Source: Marinomonas spartinae
GTDB lineage: Bacteria; Pseudomonadota; Gammaproteobacteria; Pseudomonadales; Marinomonadaceae
Length of the DNA stretch: 64,000 nucleotides
Assembly (NCBI RefSeq): GCF_900089775.1
Contig: NZ_FLOB01000001.1
Location: 434,001-498,000 of the forward strand
Direction: 5' to 3'
Under the pieces are notes generated by a model that had not been told where the DNA came from, made no database searches, and saw only the letters and a program-made list of their open reading frames with translations. The position numbers and the translations under genes were made by a program. Of the stretch, positions 35,852-45,079 are shown one piece after another. Within the stretch, counting starts at the first letter, position 1. The number at the start of each line of letters is the position of its first letter.

Positions 35852-36555
35852 TAAAACCTACTAATAGTATAAAAAATGATAGTGGCAGTGAGCTTGAAAA
35901 TTCTATAGCAGCCTTAGCTACCGTCATGTCAGATGTTTCTAGGGTAAAAATGCTGTGTGCTTTAATGGATGGTCGTGCATGGACAGCGACCGAGCTGAGT
36001 GTTGTTGCTGATATTGCGTCATCTACAGCAAGTGCGCACTTATCACGTCTTTTAAACGAAAATTTTATTATTTGTGTCGCGCAAGGACGACATCGTTATT
36101 ACAGGCTTAAGGGGATTGAAACAGCAGAATTGCTTGAAGTGTTAATGGGAGCTTCTTGGAAACAAGTCGAACCGTTTACAAACAAAACACCAATAGCATT
36201 AAGAAAAGCGAGAACTTGCTACGATCACTTAGCAGGTGAAATCGCTGTAAATATCTACGAATTTATGCTCATCAATAAATGGATTGATATTGAAGGGCAA
36301 AGTTTAACAGTGCAAGGCAAACAGCAATTTGAGAAACTTGGGATCGCACTGGACGAAAAAACCACACGCAAAAAATGCAGTGCTTGTCTAGATTGGAGCG
36401 AGAGAAAGTATCATTTAGGAGGTTATGCTGGCGCAGCGCTTTTTACCCACTTTGAACGTAAAGGTTGGATCAGCCGAGTGAATGGCTTTAGAGAAGTGTT
36501 AGTGACTTATCAGGGAGAAAAAGCGCTCAAGAGGCTGTTCAATATAGTGGTATAG
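35833..36555 (+). CDS. ArsR-type winged-helix regulator with C-terminal extension
   Basis: 240 residues. Residues 22-95 form an ArsR/SmtB-like winged helix ([49 protein letters not shown]). The C-terminal 130 residues carry the segment [24 protein letters not shown], with two cysteines that could sense metal or redox. It is the last gene of the ABM-ACT-regulator operon, likely controlling that operon with the ACT protein as co-sensor (inferred). The frame reads through its stop straight into the AraC relic. Confidence 0.87.
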   Translation: MASRPLIKPTNSIKNDSGSELENSIAALATVMSDVSRVKMLCALMDGRAWTATELSVVADIASSTASAHLSRLLNENFIICVAQGRHRYYRLKGIETAELLEVLMGASWKQVEPFTNKTPIALRKARTCYDHLAGEIAVNIYEFMLINKWIDIEGQSLTVQGKQQFEKLGIALDEKTTRKKCSACLDWSERKYHLGGYAGAALFTHFERKGWISRVNGFREVLVTYQGEKALKRLFNIVV

Positions 36556-36702
36556 CGGTCATTTAAACAAAGACTTAACCAAGATGATATTCCCGCCCAT
36601 GCTGCCTTGTATTACGGGTTCTGTGATCAAAGCCATATGAATACAAACTTTTAAAATGCGCTCGGCGTTACACCAGCGCTGTATCAAAATAAGTCACTCT
36701 AG
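36556..36702 (+). pseudogene. AraC-family C-terminal helix-turn-helix relic
   Basis: In the frame following the ArsR-type stop, the sequence encodes QRLNQDDIPAHAALYYGFCD, QSHMNTNF, a TAA, then NALGVTPALYQNKSL and TAG. This is the second helix-turn-helix and conserved GVTP end of an AraC regulator, where intact members read QSHMNRHFKRALGVTP. The N-terminal two-thirds are missing. From 36703 to 36909 I see only the promoter region of the next gene. Confidence 0.78.
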
Positions 36703-36909
36703 CCTGTTTTGTCGTTTAGCACATATATAACACGTATGAGCTTTGTAAAAGCCTCTTCGTATCTTGTAGAAAATATGCAGTTAAGATGTGTTCTTCGAAA
36801 TACGGTTGTTTTCTAATGCGCTATCGCCAACTCTTACGGTTAATACGTTGCCTATGAAAGCGGAAGGCAAGAAACGTTAACAAGGAGCTATTGAGCTTAG
36901 GAGGCAAGC

Positions 36910-37365
36910 ATGCAAAATCAAACTACTCATGTCCACCATATTACAGATATTATAAAAGTCATGAATGGCGGTATCGAATTTTACCAAGAAGCAAAAAACA
37001 AACTGGGTAACACAATGTACCAAGCCTTCTTTGATCGTATGATCAAAGCGAAACAAGAAGCTGCTACCGATTTACAGCCATTTGCCATTGATGAACAAGG
37101 AGAAGTAGAGCTCGATAACAGTACATTGGTCAAAGCACACCAAACTTATACGAAGTTGTTATCTAATATCTCTGGCGATTCCTCTGCCTTTACTTATATT
37201 GATCAGCTAGAAGAATTAGAAGATAAGGTTCTAGAAGAACTCGACCATGCTCTAGTGAGAAACCAACCCCAAGACTGTGAGGTCACGCTGCGCCGTATTA
37301 AAGTTAAAATGCAAGAGTGTCATGATGAAATGAAAGCTCTGCAAAAAACGGCTGCTCAACATTAA
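36910..37365 (+). CDS. PA2169-family (DUF2383) four-helix-bundle protein
   Basis: 151 residues, predicted all-helical. The N terminus (HHITDIIKVMNGGIEFYQEAKNKLGNTMYQAFFDRMI) matches DUF2383 proteins, ferritin-like four-helix bundles without a confirmed reaction that are often induced under stress. It is cytoplasmic, with no metal-ligand EXXH pairs that I can see. It is a single-gene unit: preceded by a 200-base region after the AraC relic and followed by a perfect terminator. Confidence 0.85.
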   Translation: MQNQTTHVHHITDIIKVMNGGIEFYQEAKNKLGNTMYQAFFDRMIKAKQEAATDLQPFAIDEQGEVELDNSTLVKAHQTYTKLLSNISGDSSAFTYIDQLEELEDKVLEELDHALVRNQPQDCEVTLRRIKVKMQECHDEMKALQKTAAQH

Positions 37366-37411
37366 GAAAAGGTGTGAATAAGCCTATAAGTCGATGACGA
37401 ATAAGACTAAG

Positions 37412-37447
37412 CCAGTGCTAACTGATTATGTTAGCACTGGTTTTTTT
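37412..37447 (+). terminator. Intrinsic terminator after the DUF2383 gene
   Basis: CCAGTGCTAAC-N7-GTTAGCACTGG with T7: a perfect 11-base stem and T-run. Confidence 0.96.
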
Positions 37448-37503
37448 GTATCTTATAGTAACAAGGGGCTCAGTTTGGGGGATCCATAAGGTTATGTACG
37501 TTA

Positions 37504-37537
37504 CTATCCATATAAGGCTGTCAGGGCATATGGATAG
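37504..37537 (+). promoter_or_regulatory. Leader hairpin touching the BCCT ribosome-binding site
   Basis: CTATCCATAT and ATATGGATAG form perfect 10-base arms around a 14-base loop. The right arm ends inside the AGGAG (37536-37540) that precedes the transporter ATG at 37549. Folding in the mRNA would partly hide the ribosome-binding site. Confidence 0.6.
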
Positions 37538-37548
37538 GAGATCACTTT

Positions 37549-39537
37549 ATGACCAACTCGCAGAAAACGTTATCGGGGGCAGTATTGCTGCCGGTATTTA
37601 TTCCCACCGTTATTATCACTCTATTACTCATCGTCGGAACACTGAGTAACCCAGAACTTGCTGGAGAGGCATTCAAAAGTGCGTTGTCATGGATGACTGA
37701 AACCTTCGGCTGGTTTTATATGTTGGCCACCGCGATTTTTCTCGTGTTTATGGTTTGTATTGGCTTCAGTAGCTGGGGCAATATTCGCTTAGGGCCAGAT
37801 CACGCCGATCCGGAATACAGCTTTCCTGCTTGGTTTGCGATGCTTTTCTCCGCTGGTTACGGTATCGCTCTGTTATTTTTTGGTGTTGCTGAGCCGGTAT
37901 TACACTTCTCTCAACCACCTAATGCCACCGCTGAAACCATTGATGCGGCTCGTGAGGCGATGCAAATCGCTTACTTCCATTGGGGGTTACATATTTGGGG
38001 TATATACGGTCTGATGGGGCTGGTACTTGCCTATTTTGCATTTCGTCATGGTTTACCATTGTCTGTACGCTCGGCGCTTTATCCGCTGATTGGTGATCGT
38101 ATTTATGGCCCTATTGGTCATACTGTTGATGTGTTTGCCATTCTCGGCACCTTGTTTGGTTTAGCGACGACACTTGGATTATCTGTGACGCAGATTAATG
38201 CAGGCTTACATTACCTTTGGGAAGGCATTCCTATTAGTACGACAGTACAAGTGATTGCGATTGGTTTGATTACCCTAGCGGCGATTGCTTCAGTTGTGGC
38301 GGGTATGGATAAAGGAGTGAAAAACTTATCGATTTTGAATATGGGGTTAGCCGTATTCATTATGGTCATTGTATTTTTTGTCGGTCCTAGCATTCATATT
38401 CTCGATGCCTTCGTGCAAAACACAGGGGCATATTTGAGCAACATTGTAGGGCGTACCTTTAACCTGCAGGCATACACGCAAAGTGATTGGATTGGTAACT
38501 GGACACTGTTTATTTTTGCATGGACCATTGCTTGGGCGCCCTTTGTTGGGCTATTTATTGCCAAAATTAGCCGTGGTCGTACCATCCGCCAGTTCATCTT
38601 TGGTGTGCTTGCCGTGCCGACCATATTTACTTTTTTATGGTTTTCTATCTTTGGCGACACTGCTTTGTATTTGATTATGGAGCAGGGTAAGGATGTGTTG
38701 ATTGGCGAAGTACAGGCAGACCATTCGGTGGCATTATTTCAGTTTTATGATTTGTTGCCTTGGTCTACTTTCTTATCTGTCGTCACCGTTTTCTTGATTA
38801 TCACTTTCTTTGTTACCTCATCGGACTCTGGATCCTTAGTCGTTGACTCGTTGGCATCTGGCGGCGCCCTAGAAACCCCCATTTGGCAGCGCGTCTTTTG
38901 GGCCTCTCTTGAAGGTGTGATTGCCGCTACCTTGTTGTTGGCCGGAGGCTTAAGTGCGTTGCAAACCATGAGTGTGCTGGCAGCCTTTCCTTTTGCCATC
39001 ATTATGCTGTTAGCGGCAGTTGGATTATGGCGAGCATTGGTTATTGAGGGACATCGTGAGGCCTCAGTAGAAGCCGCTGCGGTCCCTGGGCGTGCATTTA
39101 GTCGCGAGGGGAGCTGGCGCAAACGTCTTAGTACGTTGTTTAAGTTTCCTGGACAGGCCAAGGTGAGCCACTTTATTAAAGAAGTGGTCGTGCCAGCGAT
39201 GGAAGAAGTGCAAAAAGAACTGGCGATCCATGACTGGAAAGCCAACATTACCACGCAAGAGAATGGTGTTACCTTCCAACTTGAGCATGACGATAAACTG
39301 GACTTTTTCTATCAAGTGTTGGCGACGGAACACCAAATCCCCGAAGCCCATAGTGACAAATCAAACTATGACACCCATTGGCAAGCGGATGTGTACATTC
39401 GTAATGGGGCGTTGGGTTACGAGCTTTATGGCTGTAGCAAAGATGAAGTGATTCGAGATCTTATTGATCAGTTAGAGCAGTACTTCAACTTTGTTGATGC
39501 CGCACCGGGACAACTGCCTTGGAATACCGTTTCTTAA
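37549..39537 (+). CDS. betT: BCCT-family betaine/choline/carnitine transporter
   Basis: 662 residues with 12 predicted helices and the BCCT signature WTIAWAPFVGLFIAKISRGRTIR; the aromatic substrate-box segment AYFHWGLHIWGIYG is also present. A long hydrophilic C-terminal domain of about 150 residues (from GRAFSREGSWRKRL to the end) is typical of the BetT branch, where it senses osmotic state. It imports choline or glycine betaine with H+ or Na+ for osmoprotection. It stands alone between two terminators, without bet biosynthesis genes nearby. The gene symbol is by family resemblance. Confidence 0.9.
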   Translation: MTNSQKTLSGAVLLPVFIPTVIITLLLIVGTLSNPELAGEAFKSALSWMTETFGWFYMLATAIFLVFMVCIGFSSWGNIRLGPDHADPEYSFPAWFAMLFSAGYGIALLFFGVAEPVLHFSQPPNATAETIDAAREAMQIAYFHWGLHIWGIYGLMGLVLAYFAFRHGLPLSVRSALYPLIGDRIYGPIGHTVDVFAILGTLFGLATTLGLSVTQINAGLHYLWEGIPISTTVQVIAIGLITLAAIASVVAGMDKGVKNLSILNMGLAVFIMVIVFFVGPSIHILDAFVQNTGAYLSNIVGRTFNLQAYTQSDWIGNWTLFIFAWTIAWAPFVGLFIAKISRGRTIRQFIFGVLAVPTIFTFLWFSIFGDTALYLIMEQGKDVLIGEVQADHSVALFQFYDLLPWSTFLSVVTVFLIITFFVTSSDSGSLVVDSLASGGALETPIWQRVFWASLEGVIAATLLLAGGLSALQTMSVLAAFPFAIIMLLAAVGLWRALVIEGHREASVEAAAVPGRAFSREGSWRKRLSTLFKFPGQAKVSHFIKEVVVPAMEEVQKELAIHDWKANITTQENGVTFQLEHDDKLDFFYQVLATEHQIPEAHSDKSNYDTHWQADVYIRNGALGYELYGCSKDEVIRDLIDQLEQYFNFVDAAPGQLPWNTVS

Positions 39538-39538
39538 T

Positions 39539-39573
39539 AAAAAGCGCCAGCTCTGGTTGAGTTGGCGCTTTTT
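39539..39573. terminator. Bidirectional terminator
   Basis: AAAAAGCGCCA and TTGGCGCTTTTT pair around a 12-base loop directly after the BCCT stop; usable also by the convergent alcohol dehydrogenase. Confidence 0.92.
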
Positions 39574-39619
39574 CATTTCTGTTAGCGGTGTTCTGCTGAT
39601 TTGATCCGTCTGATTGTGA

Positions 39620-40726
39620 CTAGGCGGCTGGCATGGTTACAACAGGCTTAATGGTCACGCCTGATTCAGAGTCTTCAACGGCTTGGTTGATGTCTTGAAA
39701 ATCGTACATCTTGATCAATTTATCAAAGGGAAACTTGCCAGCTTGATAGAGTCGAATCAGCTCAGGAATAAAGACATCAGGATTCGATTCCCCTTCCACG
39801 ATTCCCATTAAGCGTCGACCGCCACTCATAAAATGCGTTTCATTGAACGATATTTCCGTGTCTGGTCCAGAGGCACCGAGAATGCCACAGGTGCCTTTTG
39901 GTGCAAGGCTTTCTACTGCGCCTTTGATGACGGCAGGAATCCCCGTGGTGTCGAGAGCAAATTTCGCCCCATAGCCAGTGATTTTGAGGATTTCTTCGGT
40001 ACTGTTTACTTTGCTGGGGTTAATGGTGTGAGTGGCCCCCAAACTTTTCGCAAGTGCTAGGCGATCATCATTCATATCCACTGCGATAATGGTGGTCGCA
40101 GAAACGGCGCTTGCCGCCATGATAGCGGATAACCCTACTGATCCCGTGCCGAATACCACAAAACTGTCACCTTGAGAGACTTGCAAAGCATTTAGGACGG
40201 AGCCAGCACCAGTTTGAATACCGCAGGCTAAGGGGCCTAATAGCTCAAGTTTTATGTCGGCGGGGACTTTTACTACATTCAGCTCGTTACAAATTGCATA
40301 GCTAGCAAAGGATGATTGCCCAAAAAAGTTACTTGTAATGGGGGTGCCATCTTGACTCAAGGCGCTGGAGCCGTCGCTTCTTGCTCCTTCAAAATTGCGT
40401 GGAAAGAATTCATGGCAATAGCTGATATCGTGATTTTTACAACTTGGGCAAGTACCACATGAGTTGAATGTCATCACCACATGATCACCAGGTTTGACTT
40501 TGCTGATACCGGCTCCTACTTTTTCAACAATCCCCGCGCCTTCGTGGCCTAATACCGCCGGTAGTGGCGTCGGCATCATGCCGTCACGAACCACAAGGTC
40601 TGTATGACAAACCCCAGTAGCGACGACTTTAACAAGGATTTCGTCTTGTCTTGGTTCTTCAATCTCAATGTGCTCGACACTGAAGGGTTTTCCGGTTTCA
40701 CGTGCGATAGCGGCTAAAATTTTCAT
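39620..40726 (-). CDS. Zinc-dependent aryl/benzyl-type alcohol dehydrogenase
   Basis: 368 residues. Catalytic-zinc motifs TGVCHTDLVVRDG and GHEGAGIVEKVGAG, structural-zinc cysteines in CGTCPSCKNHDISYC, NAD motif GTGSVGLSAIMAA. The long structural-zinc region and the GIQTGAGSVLNALQVSQGD segment place it with class-III-like/benzyl alcohol dehydrogenases rather than the AdhP type at 31214. It oxidises an alcohol, probably aromatic or bulky, to the aldehyde. The start has GGTGGAA upstream; an earlier ATG adds 17 residues. It stands alone. Confidence 0.88.
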   Translation of the reverse strand: MKILAAIARETGKPFSVEHIEIEEPRQDEILVKVVATGVCHTDLVVRDGMMPTPLPAVLGHEGAGIVEKVGAGISKVKPGDHVVMTFNSCGTCPSCKNHDISYCHEFFPRNFEGARSDGSSALSQDGTPITSNFFGQSSFASYAICNELNVVKVPADIKLELLGPLACGIQTGAGSVLNALQVSQGDSFVVFGTGSVGLSAIMAASAVSATTIIAVDMNDDRLALAKSLGATHTINPSKVNSTEEILKITGYGAKFALDTTGIPAVIKGAVESLAPKGTCGILGASGPDTEISFNETHFMSGGRRLMGIVEGESNPDVFIPELIRLYQAGKFPFDKLIKMYDFQDINQAVEDSESGVTIKPVVTMPAA

Positions 40727-40809
40727 GATTATTTCCACCTTATTGTTGTTATTTGATACGCCACCCAGACATGGCATCTGGCTGTTTTTTTATCGGTAAG
40801 ACAATCTAA

Positions 40810-40830
40810 ATTGTTTATATATTAAACAAT
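40810..40830. promoter_or_regulatory. Palindrome upstream of the alcohol dehydrogenase
   Basis: ATTGTTTA-TATAT-TAAACAAT, perfect 8-base arms, 84-104 bases before the start. A related half site (GATTAAACAATTGC) lies near 41161. The rest of 40831-41284 holds no recognisable gene; a 78-codon minus-strand frame there shows no known domain. Confidence 0.45.
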
Positions 40831-41284
40831 ATGGTATTGAACTATTTTTTACAACAAGTACTGAACGAATATCGTGGAAAAAATAAGGTGATGTTTTGTC
40901 GACATGGGACGATGGGTTCAGACCATGACAGAGCATGCCACTCTTCAGCGCATATGTTGTTAGTCGCTACATGCCCATAAACCAAACCATATCGCAATAC
41001 TGCTAGGCTTTGTTGGGACAACAAGGTCTTCACAAGTGACGTCAAATCTGTCACCTGCAAATTCGACTTCATCGGCATATCGTAGCGATATAAAAAGCGC
41101 TTTAGAGCTGTCCATTACCTGTTTTCAACTGCTATCGCAAAAATCAACAAACATTTGATCGATTAAACAATTGCTAAAATCAACATCCACCATCTATTGT
41201 GAAAATGCTTTTTGCTCATAAAGGTAGCTTTTAACTTAGGGCAGCAAAAATGGATAACAATAAAAACAAAAATGGAGAATCAAT

Positions 41285-41827
41285 ATGCTAAAAATCATCA
41301 ATGCACTTACCATCTTCTCGATATCTCTTCTTATTAGTGTCAGTGCGTTAGCCGCTAGTGACAACCCCAATAGAGATGATCGCTTTACAACAAAATTCGT
41401 TTATGAAGCTCGTGTGACGATAGATAAAGCAAGAGTAACCGTTGGCCAGAGTAAATATGGTGAACGAGGCATTATTTGGATCACGGGGGGAGAATTTAAA
41501 GGCCCATCGTTAAAAGGAAAGGTTCTTTCTGGTGGCGGTGATTGGCAACTTGGTCGCCCAGACGGTAGTAAAGAGTTAGATGCAAAATATGCTCTTAAAA
41601 CCGATGATGGCTATATTATTTTAGTACAGAATAAAGCGATTATTAGCCCAAAACCAACCAAAGAAAACCCTAAAAATCGTTATGCCAAAAGCGTGTTAAG
41701 CTTTGAAGCTCCCCTCGGTAGTCCTTACGAATGGATGAATAAAGCCATTTTCTTAGGAACAGTAGACAGAGCAAAGGATTATGATAAAGATCCCGCTGTG
41801 ATTATTCGTGTTTGGCAGGTGCTCTAA
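41285..41827 (+). CDS. Exported DUF3237 protein
   Basis: 180 residues. A signal peptide (about 23 residues ending in SALAA) is followed by a DUF3237 domain with the conserved IIWITGGEFKGPSLKGKVLSGGGDWQL, the DGSKELDAKYALKTDDGYII block and the C-terminal IFLGTVDR. DUF3237 forms a beta-barrel; no reaction is established. It is periplasmic by its signal peptide. GGAG lies a few bases before the ATG. It is monocistronic and convergent with the radical SAM gene. Confidence 0.87.
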   Translation: MLKIINALTIFSISLLISVSALAASDNPNRDDRFTTKFVYEARVTIDKARVTVGQSKYGERGIIWITGGEFKGPSLKGKVLSGGGDWQLGRPDGSKELDAKYALKTDDGYIILVQNKAIISPKPTKENPKNRYAKSVLSFEAPLGSPYEWMNKAIFLGTVDRAKDYDKDPAVIIRVWQVL

Positions 41828-41851
41828 CTCAACACTTAATCCTGCTTAATC

Positions 41852-41888
41852 CTGAGATCCTCTTCCAAATGCTGTAAGGGGATCTCAG
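41852..41888. terminator. Hairpin between convergent genes
   Basis: CTGAGATCC and GGATCTCAG are perfect 9-base arms with a 19-base loop. It lies between the DUF3237 stop and the radical SAM stop. The T-run is weak. Confidence 0.6.
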
Positions 41889-41902
41889 TTCGCGCAGTTG
41901 TG

Positions 41903-43831
41903 TTAACTAGTGACAATCAAATCGTTTACCGCGCTAGAAATCAGATCTTTTTTTACCTTAGTGTGGGCAACGGGTTGGTCAAACCAAAAACTCATTGGCT
42001 GATCAAAGCCAATGCCATGCATATAATTATAGAGCGCTTTGCGCAGTCCATCTCCCAACATCTCATGGTCGGTGCCCGTTGGGTCGGTGAAATCCACATC
42101 GTTTTCGGCAAACAAAATATGGGGTCGTTCGGTAAGGGTAATGCCATACGCATCGGGATTGATGCCAATTGGGCTATGGGCAGTGGCGGCAAAACGGTGC
42201 CAAAAAGCAGACTGAAAACAGCCTTGCCCCATCATTTGTCGCACCATTTCTAGCGCATCAATGGTTTCTTGCTCGGTCTGCGTTGGGAAGCCATACATCA
42301 AATAAGCATGTACCAGAATACCAGCATCACTGAATGCTTTGGTCACTCGGGCTACCTGCTCGACACTCACGCCTTTTTTCATCAGCTTAAGCAATCGGTC
42401 GGACGCCACTTCCAAGCCGCCGCTCACGGCGATGCAACCAGAATCCGCCAGTAATTGGCAGCGTTCAGGGGTGAAGGTTTTCTCAAAGCGAATATTGCCC
42501 CACCAACTGATCACTACGCCCCGTTCGATCAAACGCTTTGCCAGTGCAAATAAGGCCTTGGGTGGTGCCGCTTCATCGACAAAATGGAAACCCGTTTGCC
42601 CTGTTTCTTCTATCAACTCTTCAATACGATCCACCAGAATATCGGCGCCAGCGGCATCGTAGCGGTCAATGTAATCCAGTGTCACATCACAGAAGCTGCA
42701 CTTGCGCCAATAACAACCGTGGGCAATGGTCAGCTTATTCCAGCGGCCATCGCTCCAGATACGGTGCATGGGGTTGAGCATTTCACACAGGGACAAGTAT
42801 TCTGTTAACGGCAAGCCATCGTATATCGGCGTGCCGACATCGGTTTGAGGAATATCGTGTAACTCGGCGTTTTCGTTATAGTGCACGTAGGGCTCGCCGT
42901 TTTCGTCTTCTGCAAGAAAGTAAGTACGCACCAACTCATCAATTTCACGTTTACCATCAAAGAATTCCAGCAAAGTCATAAAAGGCCGCTCGCCATCGTC
43001 AACACAGATAAAATCGACAAATTCGAATACCCGTGGGTCTTTCAGTGCGCGTAGCTCAGTGTTCACAAAACCGCCGCCTAGTACCACAGGCAGGTCAGGA
43101 TTAATCTCTTTACAGGTTTGCGCAATACGTAGAGCCCCCAGCATATTACCAGGGAAAGGCACGGTGAGTGCGACGACGCTGGGTTGAGCTTCTTCTAGAT
43201 ATTGATCAACGAGCTGTTCTAGAATCTCAGAACTAAAACTCGGTTCACCCATTAACGTGTTATATAGATCGTCAAAGCTTGGATTGGCCGCCGCCAACCG
43301 CTCACCATAACGACTGACCTCAAAATAGGGATCAACTCCTTGAGTAATCACGGCAGACAAATCGTTGATAAACAAAGTCGCCAGATACTTGGCTTTATCT
43401 TGGACGCCAAGATCACCAAAAGCGGTTTTGAGTATGTCCCCCGAGATGGCTTCCATCTGCGCAATCACATTGAAGGCTGGGCCTTCTGGTAAAAAGCGAC
43501 GTGAGATAATGCGTAGGGCAAGGCTGGAATCTTTGCCTTGTAAAAAGCGAATAACTGGCTCGACACAAGTACGATAACGATCAAACTCGGCCAAAAAGGT
43601 AAAGATCACATCAGGTAGCTCATCCTCCTCAAAAGACTCAAAATTGGCCTCCACATGCTGATGGATAATATCCAGAGCGGGGGCTGTCATCATTTCTAGA
43701 AACAATTCGATAGCAGGGTCTCGCTGCACCGCCTCATAGCCCCGAGAGCGCAAAAAACCAGTTAGATAGGCCGTCGCTGGATACGGAGTATTTAACTGGG
43801 TCATGGGTGGGGTCATCAGAAGAACGGTCAT
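41903..43831 (-). CDS. B12-binding-domain radical SAM protein
   Basis: 642 residues. The first 300 include a cobalamin-binding-like domain (VVALTVPFPGNMLGALRIAQ, PVVLGGGFVNTELRA). The radical SAM core follows with the [4Fe-4S] cysteines in IAHGCYWRKCSFCDVTLDYIDRY, spaced CX4CX2C as in the GCPWxxCxFC subgroup, not the canonical CX3CX2C. Such enzymes methylate or rearrange unreactive carbons. There is no pathway neighbour; the flanks are DUF3237 and a DsbA-like gene, so the substrate is unknown. AAGG precedes the ATG. Confidence 0.85.
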   Translation of the reverse strand: MTVLLMTPPMTQLNTPYPATAYLTGFLRSRGYEAVQRDPAIELFLEMMTAPALDIIHQHVEANFESFEEDELPDVIFTFLAEFDRYRTCVEPVIRFLQGKDSSLALRIISRRFLPEGPAFNVIAQMEAISGDILKTAFGDLGVQDKAKYLATLFINDLSAVITQGVDPYFEVSRYGERLAAANPSFDDLYNTLMGEPSFSSEILEQLVDQYLEEAQPSVVALTVPFPGNMLGALRIAQTCKEINPDLPVVLGGGFVNTELRALKDPRVFEFVDFICVDDGERPFMTLLEFFDGKREIDELVRTYFLAEDENGEPYVHYNENAELHDIPQTDVGTPIYDGLPLTEYLSLCEMLNPMHRIWSDGRWNKLTIAHGCYWRKCSFCDVTLDYIDRYDAAGADILVDRIEELIEETGQTGFHFVDEAAPPKALFALAKRLIERGVVISWWGNIRFEKTFTPERCQLLADSGCIAVSGGLEVASDRLLKLMKKGVSVEQVARVTKAFSDAGILVHAYLMYGFPTQTEQETIDALEMVRQMMGQGCFQSAFWHRFAATAHSPIGINPDAYGITLTERPHILFAENDVDFTDPTGTDHEMLGDGLRKALYNYMHGIGFDQPMSFWFDQPVAHTKVKKDLISSAVNDLIVTS

Positions 43832-44035
43832 AGCTTGCCTTTAAAGTAAAACCTAATAGGAATGGGGCGGATTTTAGCAAATGGTCTGAATAAAAGTCTT
43901 ATTAATTCGCAGGAGGGCGAAAAATACTCCCATAGTGAACCCCAATCTCTCCACAATTGCGCGTTGCTTTGCTGCTATTGCGTCGATATGGTAGTTGATG
44001 GGTCTTTATGTTTGTAAATATGATTGGATATCAGT

Positions 44036-44827
44036 ATGAAAAAACAACTATTAGCCGTTTTATCCTCAACAGCCATTATGGCAACCGCGACAATGGCGTA
44101 TGCTAGTGACAGCAGCACGTTTTCTCCAGATCAGCAAGAACAGATTGGCAAAATCGCCGCCGATTACTTGGTAAAACACCCTGAAATTCTGGTTCAAGTG
44201 AGCCAAGAACTTCAAAAGAAACAGCAGGAAGCAGAGCAGTCGGCTCTGACTGTATCGGCTGTTAAGGCCCATGCTAACTTAATGAAACTTGATGGCATCC
44301 CACACATTGGGCCGAAAGATGCCAAGGTGACTGTGACAGAGTTTTTTGATTATCAGTGCTTCTATTGCCATAAAATGGCTCCTGAAGTGGAACAGCTCAT
44401 GAAAGCCAACCCTAACGTGACGTTTATTTTCCGTGATTGGCCGATTTTTGCATCCCGCTGGGAAACCTCCGCAACGGCAGCGACTGCGGGTCTAGAAATT
44501 TGGCAGCAAAAAGGGGCTAAAGCCTACCTTAGCTACCATAATGGCATTTTCGCAACGGGTCATGATGAAGGTAAATTGACCAATGCCGATATCCAAAAAG
44601 TAGCAAAAGAAGCTCTCAAAGCGCCTTTAAAGAAAGTCTCAGATGCTCCTTATAAAAAAACCATCATGATTAATGATCAGCTATCCCGTCAGATTGGTTT
44701 CCAAGGCACGCCTGGATTTGTCATTACACCCGCTAGTGGTGCTACAGTGAAAAATACCACGGTTATTGGCGGCGCAGTGGATGAGGCAACCTTGCAAGAC
44801 GCCATCGACAAAGCTCTAAATAACTAG
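44036..44827 (+). CDS. Periplasmic DsbA/ScsC-like thiol oxidoreductase
   Basis: 263 residues. A signal peptide (about 23 residues, ending near AYA) is followed by a helical N-terminal extension (DQQEQIGKIAADYLVKHPEI), as in Com1/ScsC-type proteins where it drives oligomer formation. The thioredoxin fold carries the active-site CFYC at about 108-111 and the cis-Pro loop FQGTPGFVI. It would make or shuffle disulfides in exported proteins. No DsbB or ScsB partner is nearby. The ATG of MKKQL begins the signal peptide; an upstream TTG is rejected. Confidence 0.9.
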   Translation: MKKQLLAVLSSTAIMATATMAYASDSSTFSPDQQEQIGKIAADYLVKHPEILVQVSQELQKKQQEAEQSALTVSAVKAHANLMKLDGIPHIGPKDAKVTVTEFFDYQCFYCHKMAPEVEQLMKANPNVTFIFRDWPIFASRWETSATAATAGLEIWQQKGAKAYLSYHNGIFATGHDEGKLTNADIQKVAKEALKAPLKKVSDAPYKKTIMINDQLSRQIGFQGTPGFVITPASGATVKNTTVIGGAVDEATLQDAIDKALNN

Positions 44828-45079
44828 TTAATAGAGTTCAATATACATAGCCAGACATTGAGATCGTAAAATAGAGTGATATTGATGTTTGGCTTTGTGC
44901 TTTTTATAAATCAGGTCTTCTTGTCTGTATATATAAATTAAATAACGCATTACTAGATGCGCTTTTGATCAATAGTCTGACGCTATGGTATGTGGCATGG
45001 TGTGGTGAGAGGGGTAGTCAGAACGCTCTGTAATATGCGCTCCCTTGCCCCTAATTCTTGATAACTGATAATCTAAAAA
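44828..45079. other. Intergenic region between the DsbA-like and UspA genes
   Basis: The two genes are convergent across about 250 A+T-rich bases. I see no gene and no clear terminator here. Confidence 0.4.

Noticed and set aside
38745..39254. 169-codon open frame opposite the BCCT gene
   Set aside because: Antisense shadow; no start signal and no domain.
40842..41078. 78-codon open frame on the minus strand
   Set aside because: No start signal, no recognisable domain and composition typical of a random frame; left as intergenic.
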